Shown piece by piece: positions 55,460 through 64,000 of a DNA stretch of 64,000 bases (position 1 is the first letter of the stretch; every line of letters begins with the position of its first letter). The notes under the pieces were generated by a model, which saw nothing but the letters and a program-made list of their open reading frames with translations, did not search any database and was not told the origin of the DNA. The stretch is from assembly GCA_964345035.1 (NCBI GenBank), contig CAYFPO010000008.1, forward strand, positions 4,384 through 68,383, given 5' to 3'. Origin of the DNA: CAYFPO01 sp964345035 (GTDB lineage: Bacteria; Fidelibacterota; Marinisomatia; SCGC-AAA003-L08; GCA-002704045). The translations under genes were made by a program, and so were the position numbers.

Positions 55460-55944
55460 AGCTGTATCTATTAGAGAAAGAAATAAAATATATTTTGTCA
55501 CTTTTCCTGATGGTTCTTACCATTGGAGTAACAACCGGTCTATTGTATGTGTACAATACTACCTGCATATCCGCCATAGGAATTTCTGATCATTTCGCCG
55601 GTTCTGAAATGCAGGATGAATTTGACATCCCGGAAAACTTCCCAAAACCCTTTTCAGAATTACTCCTTACAACCCACAATCATGTCATCACTTTCTCAAT
55701 CATCTTTTTTCTGGTAGGGAGTATTTTTTATTTTAATACTATCATTAGAGGAAAGTGGAAATTCTTTTTGATATGTGAACCGTTTATATCAACAGTGTTA
55801 ACATTTGGCTCTTTTTGGGGAATTCGGTATGTTAGTAAATCATTTGTCTGGTTGACGATGGTCTCAAGCTTATTATTATATATGACTTTTTATTGTATGA
55901 TAATAATATTGCTATATGAGTTACTTATAAAAAGAATGGACTGA
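55456..55944 (+). CDS. Four-helix membrane protein, unknown, coupled to the FMN protein
   Basis: A 162-residue protein starting at GTG (GTGA overlap with the FMN-binding gene). Four hydrophobic segments are at about 13-34, 73-95, 104-125 and 130-155. A conserved-looking LLLTTHNHVITFSIIFFL has two His at the start of helix 2 that could bind haem or metal. No family name is known to me. As it is translated with an exported flavoprotein, it may be the membrane electron donor or acceptor. Confidence 0.7.
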   Translation: MKLYLLEKEIKYILSLFLMVLTIGVTTGLLYVYNTTCISAIGISDHFAGSEMQDEFDIPENFPKPFSELLLTTHNHVITFSIIFFLVGSIFYFNTIIRGKWKFFLICEPFISTVLTFGSFWGIRYVSKSFVWLTMVSSLLLYMTFYCMIIILLYELLIKRMD

Positions 55945-55947
55945 ATT

Positions 55948-57261
55948 TTATTCAGATTCCAAAATATCCAACTGCTTATATTTTTCCTGATATTTAGAAT
56001 ATAAATCTTTATGTCTGTCTGACATGTCCACTTTTCTCCCTTGAATGTATGCCTGTATCACCTGAGTTCTGATATCGAGAATATCACCATCGGCAATGAA
56101 CAATGTTGCGTCTTTTCCTACATCCAGTGAACCAACCTGATTATCAACACCCAGGATTTCAGCAGCAGAAAGGGTGATACTCCTGAGACCTTCCTCAGCA
56201 TCCAATCCATAGGATACTGCCTTTGCAGCATTGTAGGGCAAATTTCGAATATGGGGCATCTGAAATGAAGATTCACTATTTGAAATACAAAATTGTATCC
56301 CTGCGTCAAACAGTATATTGGGAGTTTTATAAGATTGGTCAAAATCTTCAAACCTTCTTGAAGGGGCAGACAAAACCTGTGTAAAAATCACCGGGATTTC
56401 GTTTTCTTTCAACAGATCAATTAATCTCCAACTGTCCTTTCCGCCTACAAGCACCATTTTTAGGTTTTGCTGCTTTACCCAGTGAATTGCTGATTCGATC
56501 TGCCTAACTTCATTGGCATGCACATATAAGGGTATATTTCCATCCAAAACCGGCAGCATCCCTTCAAATTTTAAATCGTGATTAAAGGATGAACTGTTGG
56601 AATTTTTCAGTTTTTGATAAGCTCTTGCATCCTTAAATAGATCATCCACCTTTTGCAGAGATTCCAATCTTTCCTGCTTTTGATTTTTTACTGATTTTTT
56701 AATATGATTTCCGGTTCCTATGTTCATATTCGGCCAAAACAGATGCAGACCAACCGGATGTTTTAAGGTGGCATCCTCCCATGTCCAGCCATCCAGCATC
56801 ATCAGTGATGACTGCCCGGATATTAACCCCGATCTCGGTACAGACAATGCCAGCAGAATTCCATTTGACCGGCTGATTGGAATGATCTCTGAGTCTGGGT
56901 TGAAACTCACATTGGCACGAACATTTGGATTTACTGATCCTGTCTCTGCATAATCCCGAGTAGCCCTTACAGCGCCTATTTCCTGTAATCCAAGCACAGA
57001 GCCGGATGAGATCAGCCCGGGATAAATATATTTTCCGGTAGCATCATAGACTTCGGTGTCTGCATTAACTTTCAGATTTTTACCAATTTCAGTGATTATG
57101 CCATCTTCAAAAAGTAAATCCGTATTTTCCAGAATTTCTCCGGATACTGTCACCACCCAACCGCCCTGAATCAATATAGGGTAGGATTGTTGTGGCGCTG
57201 GAATTTGATCTGATCCAAAAATCAACGCGGAAACAATTATCAAGGTTATGTTTTTATTCAT
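55948..57261 (-). CDS. Exported amidohydrolase-like protein without the HxH metal motif
   Basis: A 437-residue protein with a signal peptide (NITLIIVSALIFGSD). The composite beta-sandwich entry (LIQGGWVVTVSGEILENTDL, FEDGIITEIGKNL) and the end (SLDVGKDATLFIADGDILDI) are those of the imidazolonepropionase-like amidohydrolase family. In the place of the metal motif (usually PGLIDxHxH) it has PGLISSGSVLGL: both His are missing. So it is probably catalytically dead or has changed role. Its start overlaps the large amidohydrolase gene by 8 bases. Confidence 0.82.
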   Translation of the reverse strand: MNKNITLIIVSALIFGSDQIPAPQQSYPILIQGGWVVTVSGEILENTDLLFEDGIITEIGKNLKVNADTEVYDATGKYIYPGLISSGSVLGLQEIGAVRATRDYAETGSVNPNVRANVSFNPDSEIIPISRSNGILLALSVPRSGLISGQSSLMMLDGWTWEDATLKHPVGLHLFWPNMNIGTGNHIKKSVKNQKQERLESLQKVDDLFKDARAYQKLKNSNSSSFNHDLKFEGMLPVLDGNIPLYVHANEVRQIESAIHWVKQQNLKMVLVGGKDSWRLIDLLKENEIPVIFTQVLSAPSRRFEDFDQSYKTPNILFDAGIQFCISNSESSFQMPHIRNLPYNAAKAVSYGLDAEEGLRSITLSAAEILGVDNQVGSLDVGKDATLFIADGDILDIRTQVIQAYIQGRKVDMSDRHKDLYSKYQEKYKQLDILESE

Positions 57262-60256
57262 AATCTACCTCAATACAATGAAAAATATGAGGAGATTCGT
57301 CCCATTCTTTTTCATCCTCATCATCCTCCTCAGATTTTTTCTTTTCCTTCTTTGTGGAAAGAATCTTCTGAATTAAACCATTCCGGATTTTCTTATCCCT
57401 TTCCCTGTATGCCTGGTCCTGTTTCAGTGAGAAATATTGGATTCCCTCTATCCAAGTTTGTTCGCAGACTGCATTGGTTGATAATGGGTGATCACTCCAG
57501 ATGACAAAATCTGCATCTTTTCCTACCTCCAGTGAACCTACCCATTTGTCAATCTGTAATTGCCGGGCAGGATTAATGGTCACAAAATTCAGGGCATCTT
57601 CCTCTGAAATTCCACCGTATTTGACTGCTTTAGCTGCTTCTGTATTCATCCTTCGAGCAAGTTCATTTGAATCAGAATTGAAGGACACATTTACCCCCAC
57701 ATTATCCATCAAAGCACCATTATAGGGAATAGCATCTATCACTTCATACTTATACGCCCACCAGTCAGAAAATGTGGATGCACCTGCGCCGTGTTCAGCT
57801 AATCGTTCTGCAACCTTGTAGCCTTCCAAAACATGCTGGAAAGTGCCGATTGTGAAACCAAAATCATCCGCAATTCTGGTAAGCATGAGAATTTCATCCT
57901 GACGGTAAGAATGGCAATGGACAAGTCTGTCTCCCTCTAATATTTCCACCAATGCATCCAGTTCCAAATCCCGTCTTGGAGGTACTTTCTTTTTCCATTT
58001 CCGTTTATTCTTATTAAAGTCCTCCCATTCATTCTGATATTCCCTTGCAGTGGTAAATGCATCCCGAAATAACTGTTCCACTCCCATTCTGGTTTGAGGG
58101 TATCGTGTTGTATTGTCATCTCCCCAATTGGATTGTTTAACATTCTCACCCAATGCAAATTTGATCCCCTGTGGTGCATCTTTAAATAAAAGTTGATCCG
58201 GTTCTACTCCCCACCGTAGTTTCACAACTGCATTCTGCCCGCCGATTGTATTGGCTGACCCATGGAGAATATTGGCACAGGTTAGCCCTCCAGCGAGTTC
58301 ACGGTAAATGGCAATATCATCTGAATTTAATACATCCTGTATACGAACTTCTGCAGTAATACTCTGTGTGCCCTCGTTGATGGACAATGCAGCGGAATGG
58401 CTGTGACAGTCTATTAGTCCCGGGGTGATATGTTTTCCAGTGCCGTCAATGATTATGGCATTTTTAGGTGTTTTCAAATTCTGACCGATTTTTGATATCT
58501 TCCCATTTGAAAACAGTATGTCATAGTAGTCCAGGACTCCTTGATTACTACATGTCCAGATAGTGGCGTTTTTTACCAAAATATTACCTGTCGGTGTCAG
58601 TGGTTCTTCAATTCCATAGGCACCTTCAGGATAAACAACCGTTAATTCACTGCGATTTTCCTGAATGTCATCTACTTGAGTTTCACCAGTCCTAATCCTG
58701 ACAGCTGACCATTCCTGAGATGAACCGGAAATATCAAATACATTTCCGGATATTTGATTTTCATCTAAATAACCTGTAAACCGATATACAATATCGTCTT
58801 CCGTTAATTTAATTTTCCAGTGGATCTTGCTACCTTCTTCTTCAAGATCTTCCAAACTTCTATCCAGAGAATCAATGTACAGTTGACCACGTAATTTTTC
58901 AAAGTGTTTTGAAATCTTCATATTGCCGCTCGTTTCTTCCCAGCGGAATTCCCATTCTCCGGTAAAATCCTGCTGCAATCCAGACACCTGTTGTATTTCT
59001 TCTCCACCGACCCAGACTGAAGTAACCGGATCGTGTTTATTAAAGAAACTGCCATCCACAATGGTGAGATTGGCAATATATCCCGGTTTAATTTTTCCCA
59101 AAATGTCATCCACTCCAAAATATTTCGCAGGTGTGGTTGTCAGAGCTTTTAGTGCATCAGTTTCGGATAATCCTCGTTTTACTGCCCGGATAAGATTTTT
59201 TCTAAATTGATTTTTCTCTTTTAAATCAGCACTGGTGAGACTGAAATCCATCTTGTTATCCGCCAATGTTGCAGGATTATCCGGAGCCATATCCCAATGT
59301 TTCAAATGAGCTGTGGAATAAGACAATGCCTGATAATGGTTGTTCACATTCGGTTTTTTGGGGAAATCAACAGGTAAAATAATAAATGGATTTGATTGCT
59401 TCAGCTCATCAAGACGGCGATATTCCAATCCATTACCTTTCAGCCAGTAATTCAGTTTAAATTCATCTGCCAGAACATTGGAACGCAAAGCATATATTTC
59501 ATCCCCGGTTTCAAATATAAACGGTTGTTTAGACTGCAGACTGTGAGAGAGTGATTGGAGGTCCAAATCTTCCCTGAAAGGTTCATTTTTATTGGGATAT
59601 TTTTCTGAGATTGCTTTTGCATTTCCATACCAATCACCATCCAATAAGGTCTGCCGAATGAGAGCAATCACACCCAATAGTGAATTTGGATAATTATCAC
59701 TTCCCCATCCATCCACTTCATAAGCAATCGTTTGTGCAACTGAAGATCGTAATACGGTGTTTGTTTTATCCAATTGTACCAATGCTGATTGACCCCGAAA
59801 GATACCTGTATCCGCTACAATATGGGCACTTGTAAATCCGAGTTTGTGTAATGATTCTAAATCATCTGAATCCGAGTTGAAATAATCTGTCGTTTTGAGA
59901 GAAGAATTTACTTTGATATTCCAGTGTTTTCTGGGATGGGATATAACTCCTTTTTTGGTAGATACAGGAAGCCAGCTTTCAATAAATCCTGGATAAACGG
60001 TTGCACCTTGCAAGTCAACATGGGCAGCATCAGCAGGTATTGTAATATCCTTTCCCACATTCTCAATAAATCCATCCCGTATTACCACAATCCCATTTTC
60101 CAGGGGTTCACCAGGTTCAGTGAAAATAGTGCAGTTCGTCATTGCCCATACACGGGGCGGGTTTTCCCGAAGACCGGATACTGGTTGTACTTGGTTTCCC
60201 ATTGGAAATATATCTCCAGACAGAATTATTACAATTAAAATGGGGGTAAATTTCAT
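57254..60256 (-). CDS. Two-module exported amidohydrolase, first module inactive
   Basis: A 1000-residue protein with a signal peptide (KFTPILIVIILSGDIFP). Module one (about 35-450) has the amidohydrolase entry (IFTEPGEPLENGIVVIRDGF) and exit (ILGKIKPGYIANLTIVDGS) but reads PGFIESWLPVSTKK where HxH should be. A beta-rich insert (about 460-560; DFTGEWEFRWEETSG) follows. Module two (about 565-960) is complete: TPGLIDCHSHSAALSINEG (HxH), LVHCHSYRQDEIL, and EVGKDADFVIWSDHPLS. The last 40 residues are charged (KKEKKKSEEDDEDEKEW). One catalytic site therefore serves the pair. Substrate unknown; the family cleaves dipeptide-like or cyclic amides. Confidence 0.87.
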   Translation of the reverse strand: MKFTPILIVIILSGDIFPMGNQVQPVSGLRENPPRVWAMTNCTIFTEPGEPLENGIVVIRDGFIENVGKDITIPADAAHVDLQGATVYPGFIESWLPVSTKKGVISHPRKHWNIKVNSSLKTTDYFNSDSDDLESLHKLGFTSAHIVADTGIFRGQSALVQLDKTNTVLRSSVAQTIAYEVDGWGSDNYPNSLLGVIALIRQTLLDGDWYGNAKAISEKYPNKNEPFREDLDLQSLSHSLQSKQPFIFETGDEIYALRSNVLADEFKLNYWLKGNGLEYRRLDELKQSNPFIILPVDFPKKPNVNNHYQALSYSTAHLKHWDMAPDNPATLADNKMDFSLTSADLKEKNQFRKNLIRAVKRGLSETDALKALTTTPAKYFGVDDILGKIKPGYIANLTIVDGSFFNKHDPVTSVWVGGEEIQQVSGLQQDFTGEWEFRWEETSGNMKISKHFEKLRGQLYIDSLDRSLEDLEEEGSKIHWKIKLTEDDIVYRFTGYLDENQISGNVFDISGSSQEWSAVRIRTGETQVDDIQENRSELTVVYPEGAYGIEEPLTPTGNILVKNATIWTCSNQGVLDYYDILFSNGKISKIGQNLKTPKNAIIIDGTGKHITPGLIDCHSHSAALSINEGTQSITAEVRIQDVLNSDDIAIYRELAGGLTCANILHGSANTIGGQNAVVKLRWGVEPDQLLFKDAPQGIKFALGENVKQSNWGDDNTTRYPQTRMGVEQLFRDAFTTAREYQNEWEDFNKNKRKWKKKVPPRRDLELDALVEILEGDRLVHCHSYRQDEILMLTRIADDFGFTIGTFQHVLEGYKVAERLAEHGAGASTFSDWWAYKYEVIDAIPYNGALMDNVGVNVSFNSDSNELARRMNTEAAKAVKYGGISEEDALNFVTINPARQLQIDKWVGSLEVGKDADFVIWSDHPLSTNAVCEQTWIEGIQYFSLKQDQAYRERDKKIRNGLIQKILSTKKEKKKSEEDDEDEKEWDESPHIFHCIEVDYE

Positions 60257-60458
60257 AACTTTTATAATCTAAATTCCGAGAATCTAACTGATTGTTTTTA
60301 TTTCTCCTGTGTACATTAAAATCTACGCCAATAAAATTACAATCAACAATATCGGAATAGAGAAATTATCATATTATCAGAACGAACTTCAACAATTTTC
60401 GGTAAAAACCTGATTAAATATAGTGGGAACGTGGTGATAAAACCAAAGATAAATCAGC

Positions 60459-62747
60459 TTAGTTCACTGCTGTAATCTTCTTTGAAACTCTTCCTTTATC
60501 TGTTTTAAGTTTTAGGATATACGACCCGCTTGCAAAACCGCCCATATCAACTGATAATTGGTGTTCACCTGCCCCAACATACGCATTAATGAGAGATCTA
60601 ATTAGTCTGCCCTTTATGTCGTATAATGAAAGGCGGATTTTACCTGATTGAGATAGTTGATATTTTATTGTTGTGGAACTGTTAAATGGATTGGGATATA
60701 CTGAGTTTATAACCACCGATTCTGGAAATAATGGCGAATCACTTTCAATGCTCATATCAGGATTCCACTCGTAAGCTCCCATATCCGGTGCATCACCATA
60801 ATATTGATCGGGCAATAGGTTTACCACCGTATCACCATCTACAATATACAAAGCAGTTCCGGCATCAATGAGAGGTGAATCAGGCTGAAGGGTATAATCA
60901 CCATTTTCCGGATCCACAAATAGTGGTTCTGCATCGATATTTGAATCCTCATAAGTCAAATCCACAGCACCATCAAATAAGAATTTATCAGTCCCGTTTT
61001 GAACATCATTGTATGCCATATTTAAATAGACCATCTCCTGACCTTCAAAGTAATCTTCCGGTACATGTATTTCGTAAGGAATATCATCATTCCACAAAAT
61101 GCAGTTGACAAAGCGTGCTTCAGTATGGTGCAAATCATCTGATGCAATTGATATTCCATAAAAATTACTGGAATTATTAGCAAAAGTACAATTTATAATA
61201 TTTAATGGATAATTAATTGGGGTAACTGCTAAAACAATTGTTTGCATACCTACTGCTCCTGAATGGTCATTTATATTATTGTTAATAATACAGTTCTCTA
61301 TACTACGAGAATAAGGTAATTCGTAGGTATAATGATGTCCACCTAATGTAATTGATGTATGTGAACCATCTACCCAATCATTCTCAAAAGATTCTACGGG
61401 TAAATTACTATCAAACTTACAATTTTGCACCAGAATATGCGTATTCCATCCTAGAGCTGTTGCCTGTAAAACTGTATTATTTCTAAATTCGCAATTTCTG
61501 ATGGTTGTACTGGTATAATCCGGATACACCATATAGCTGGTTGTCATAGTCGGGTTTATAATATTCCTCGCAAAGATATTTTCAAAAAGTAAACTGTCTA
61601 TGATGAGTCCGGAGTTATGATAAAATTTCAAAGTGATCGCTGACATATCTTCATCATATACTACGAAACCATTTTTTAAAGAAAATGAACTGAGTGTTAC
61701 TTCCTTTTCATAGTTAGCACCCATCATTGCATACGACTCTACCTGTTCCAAATCTATGATGGAATTCTCCATTCCTGCTCCAATTAAGGACACATAGGAC
61801 CGGAGGTTTAAAGGGAAATGCTGACCACCTGAGGGAGAATAAATGCCCGGGAGTAAATGAATGACTCTTGGATTTAATGAATCAGCATCAATCATATGCA
61901 GTGCATAAGTAATATTTTTCAAAGGTTCTTCAGCAGTAAGTCCACTGTTATTATTATTACCATCCGGAGATACATACAGATCATCCGCTACTTTATCTAA
62001 TTTTCCGTTTAGAATATCAACCACCTCAAAATTACCGGCAATAAAATAATCATCAATAATATTAACAGTTGCTGTATCTAAATAAATTGTCGGACATGGT
62101 TCATACTCAAAAGTACATCTCAGGTCATTATTTTCTGCGGCTTCATTTAAAAATACATTACAGCGGTTTACAGAATCCATCTCAACATTTGCACGAGTGA
62201 AAGAAATTCCAGCAGCACATCTATAATCTGAATAATTTTCAGTTACAGTAATATTTGATATATATGAGTATGAATCTCGAAAATAAAGACCACCACCACA
62301 ACCACCTACAAAATTATTTACTACATAACAGTTTAATATACTTGGGGAGGAATCTCTTATATAAAATCCACCTCCATGTGTAATACTTCCACCAATATAC
62401 CTCCCACTACCATTGGTGATGGTAAATCCGTTTAATACTGCATCTCTGGTTTCACCTCCATAAAAAGTCACCACCGACCCGTTTTGATTACCGTCAATAA
62501 TAGTATTATGAATGGATGAATCATTTTCAGTATAAAAATAATAAGAGGTTAGGTAGATGTTTTTGCCGTTATAATCAATATTTTCTACATAAGTACCTGG
62601 AGAAACAATAATTGTATCTCCTACATCATCTGACACATCTATGGCAGATTGGATAGTCGTGTAGTCATCCGGCACCAGATGAGTATGACAGAATAAAAAG
62701 TGAAAAATGAAAAATGAAAAAACAATAACTAAAATTAGGTGTTTCAT
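60459..62747 (-). CDS. T9SS-secreted beta-helix protein
   Basis: A 762-residue protein with a signal peptide (LILVIVFSFFIFHFLFC). It opens with the pectate-lyase-type pattern DDYTTIQSAIDVSDDVGDTI and VSPGTYVENIDY, followed by a right-handed beta-helix with repeats like NGFTITNGSGRYIGGSITHG and GGGFYIRDSSPSILNC. A second such block (VSPDGNNNNSGLTAEEPLKN, DUF1565 type) begins near residue 260. The last 80 residues are a type IX sorting domain: VYPNPFNSSTTIKYQLSQ, YDIKGRLIRSL, GSYILKLKTDKGRVSKKITA. So it is exported to the cell surface; it may bind or process polysaccharide. Confidence 0.9.
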   Translation of the reverse strand: MKHLILVIVFSFFIFHFLFCHTHLVPDDYTTIQSAIDVSDDVGDTIIVSPGTYVENIDYNGKNIYLTSYYFYTENDSSIHNTIIDGNQNGSVVTFYGGETRDAVLNGFTITNGSGRYIGGSITHGGGFYIRDSSPSILNCYVVNNFVGGCGGGLYFRDSYSYISNITVTENYSDYRCAAGISFTRANVEMDSVNRCNVFLNEAAENNDLRCTFEYEPCPTIYLDTATVNIIDDYFIAGNFEVVDILNGKLDKVADDLYVSPDGNNNNSGLTAEEPLKNITYALHMIDADSLNPRVIHLLPGIYSPSGGQHFPLNLRSYVSLIGAGMENSIIDLEQVESYAMMGANYEKEVTLSSFSLKNGFVVYDEDMSAITLKFYHNSGLIIDSLLFENIFARNIINPTMTTSYMVYPDYTSTTIRNCEFRNNTVLQATALGWNTHILVQNCKFDSNLPVESFENDWVDGSHTSITLGGHHYTYELPYSRSIENCIINNNINDHSGAVGMQTIVLAVTPINYPLNIINCTFANNSSNFYGISIASDDLHHTEARFVNCILWNDDIPYEIHVPEDYFEGQEMVYLNMAYNDVQNGTDKFLFDGAVDLTYEDSNIDAEPLFVDPENGDYTLQPDSPLIDAGTALYIVDGDTVVNLLPDQYYGDAPDMGAYEWNPDMSIESDSPLFPESVVINSVYPNPFNSSTTIKYQLSQSGKIRLSLYDIKGRLIRSLINAYVGAGEHQLSVDMGGFASGSYILKLKTDKGRVSKKITAVN

Positions 62748-62755
62748 CAGTTCAA

Positions 62756-64000
62756 TTATTTTAGTAACATGATTTTATTCTGAATGACTTCACTCCCACT
62801 CTGTAAGTAGTAAAAGTAAATTCCACTGGATACTGCGGCACTTTTCTCATTGTTACCTCTCCATTCATAGGAGTGATTTCCGGAAGATAAACTCCCGCTT
62901 ACAAGTGTGTTTATTTTCCTGCCTTTTACATCATAAATAATAAGATCAACAATTGCATCTGAATTCAATTTGAATTTTATTTTTACATTTGGATTAAGGG
63001 GATTGGGATTTGCTGAAACTGATGAAAACAATTTTGAATTATTTGTGACTGTTTTATCAAAATCACTTAATTGAACAAAAGCAATGTTGTTTTCAACCGT
63101 AATACTGTTAATGTTGAGCAAATGTTTGCCTGCTGGCAAATCTGCATCATTATTTTGTCTCCCATAACTTTCATCTTCCAGGATAACTTCAAATGTAATA
63201 TCTGACAAACTTTGGTCATATATACGTAGATTGATAGGATATCCATACACAACTTCTGCTCCAACATAATCATTTGTATTCCGGGCACCAATTTCTTGAA
63301 TATTTTCACCATTTTCGATATTTTCAATAGATTCTATAACTACCGGTATATAATCTCTTTTTTGGATAAAAGTAAAATTTTCTGCAGGTTTTGGTTCAGT
63401 TGGTGCAATGGGTGGATCAATCCCATTGCTATTCCATATAAAGCTCATATCATCTTCCATTTCTATGATATACATTGCCCCATACTCCAGCATAAAACAT
63501 TCACCCTCACTGCCCTGGGTTTGCGTCGGACAATCTACTTTTACATAGAATACATCGTCTCTCCGTACCATAAACCAATTTTCTGCCTTAATAGAACTCA
63601 TAAGATCTAATACTTCCTGAGGAAATGCATCACTCGGATGCTGGGGATATGGTAAAAAATAGGGGACCCAATTTTCACCTTCCACCAAATCAATGGGTGT
63701 TTCTGCAGGGACTCTGGTGCCAACGAATGGAATCTCAAATTGCACCTGACCTTCAGGTAATTCTATTTTATACCCCAGAGCACTTTCAACTTCTGATAAT
63801 CCACCTGATAAATCCCATTCATCTTCAATCCATTCAGCTGAATTTGAAACGTAGTTTACATAATTCTCAATCCAAATCCAATCAATATCCTCTTCGACTG
63901 AATTGAAAATATCCACAACCGGATCCGGGTTGTTGCCAACTATACCATCTTCATTATCAACAAGCCAGGGGAACCCAACCCAGTTCCAACCTGAGTGGTA
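62756..64000 (-). CDS. T9SS-tailed surface protein (partial, N-terminus beyond window)
   Basis: The frame stays open to base 64000 (415 codons here), so the N-terminus is missing; a GTG at 63916 is internal, not a start. The first residues read YHSGWNWVGFPWLVDNEDG, a pattern (sGWNWvsFP) that recurs in secreted proteins of these bacteria. A later part is mostly beta-rich. The C-terminal 80 residues carry the sorting domain: ANPNPLNPNVKIKFKLNS, YDVKGRKINTLVSG, SGIYFYYLQSGSEVIQNKIM. It lies 8 bases upstream of the beta-helix gene and is likely transcribed with it. Confidence 0.88.
   Translation of the reverse strand, partial: YHSGWNWVGFPWLVDNEDGIVGNNPDPVVDIFNSVEEDIDWIWIENYVNYVSNSAEWIEDEWDLSGGLSEVESALGYKIELPEGQVQFEIPFVGTRVPAETPIDLVEGENWVPYFLPYPQHPSDAFPQEVLDLMSSIKAENWFMVRRDDVFYVKVDCPTQTQGSEGECFMLEYGAMYIIEMEDDMSFIWNSNGIDPPIAPTEPKPAENFTFIQKRDYIPVVIESIENIENGENIQEIGARNTNDYVGAEVVYGYPINLRIYDQSLSDITFEVILEDESYGRQNNDADLPAGKHLLNINSITVENNIAFVQLSDFDKTVTNNSKLFSSVSANPNPLNPNVKIKFKLNSDAIVDLIIYDVKGRKINTLVSGSLSSGNHSYEWRGNNEKSAAVSSGIYFYYLQSGSEVIQNKIMLLK

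Noticed and set aside
1..64000. CRISPR arrays, rRNA genes, prophage or toxin-antitoxin/defence islands
   Set aside because: I saw no regular spaced repeats, no rRNA sequence, no phage structural genes, and no restriction or nuclease systems.

Overview
The window is AT-rich bacterial chromosome from a didermic, heterotrophic member of the FCB superphylum, most likely Candidatus Marinimicrobia (SAR406) or a close relative. That placement is inference. It rests on type IX-style C-terminal sorting tails (62.8 and 60.5 kb), dockerin-like and surface-protein remnants, many Omp85-type barrels, an LpxH-like lipid A enzyme, and Shine-Dalgarno sites that are often weak. There is no rRNA and no CRISPR array. 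One tRNA-Glu(TTC) lies at 21.4 kb. Gene density is high and most neighbours overlap by 1-14 bases, so long transcription units are likely.

Layout. 0-2.2 kb: the start of a DUF2723 membrane glycosyltransferase-like protein (cut by the window edge) behind a DUF1844 protein. 2.4-2.6 kb: a decayed secreted-protein gene carrying a small palindrome. 2.8-7.6 kb: recG and valS. 7.7-12.5 kb (plus strand): miaA and a family 2 glycosyltransferase, then a natural FakA-FakB (DAK2-DegV) fusion coupled to plsY. 12.5-23.8 kb (minus): a one-POTRA barrel protein, an unrecognised 75-residue two-repeat protein with an ideal ribosome-binding site, a membrane-spanning propeller/SARP-like transcription factor, an MBL hydrolase with an alpha/beta hydrolase, a patatin-POTRA-barrel protein, tRNA-Glu, a tandem USP and a DASS anion transporter. 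23.9-27.4 kb: a glcD-glcE-glcF set that probably forms one operon with the transporter and USP.

27.5-31.8 kb (plus) is the most unusual region. A secreted/anchored unknown is followed by a protein that joins a FliF-like periplasmic ring-building segment, a membrane helix and a complete FliG middle plus C-terminal region. Two related exported coiled-coil/TPR proteins follow, and a strong terminator closes the unit. No other flagellar gene is visible, so this looks like a FliF/FliG-derived machine outside a flagellar locus.

32-45.3 kb (minus): a cytochrome c maturation operon (ccmE, F, H, a zinc-ribbon protein, A, B, C) running by overlaps into a penicillin-acylase-family hydrolase, a small membrane protein, a seven-helix multi-PAS NarX-type kinase and two NarL-type regulators. 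CcmE has the cysteine haem ligand (CxxxY) and CcmH a vicinal CC motif. 45.5-48.2 kb: two lipoproteins (Sm-like and HEAT-repeat) and the LpxH-like enzyme. 48.3-51.4 kb: a metallopeptidase/TolB-propeller/barrel fusion. 51.4-52.5 kb: a dead IS3-family element whose orfA is broken by a 35-bp palindrome related to the one at 2.4 kb. 52.5-55.9 kb: tgt, then an outer-membrane porin preceded by a Fur-box-like 15-bp palindrome, an exported FMN-binding protein and a four-helix membrane protein. 55.9-60.3 kb: two exported amidohydrolase-family proteins with three modules, only one of which keeps the HxH metal site. 60.5-64 kb: two T9SS-tailed secreted proteins, the last cut by the window edge.
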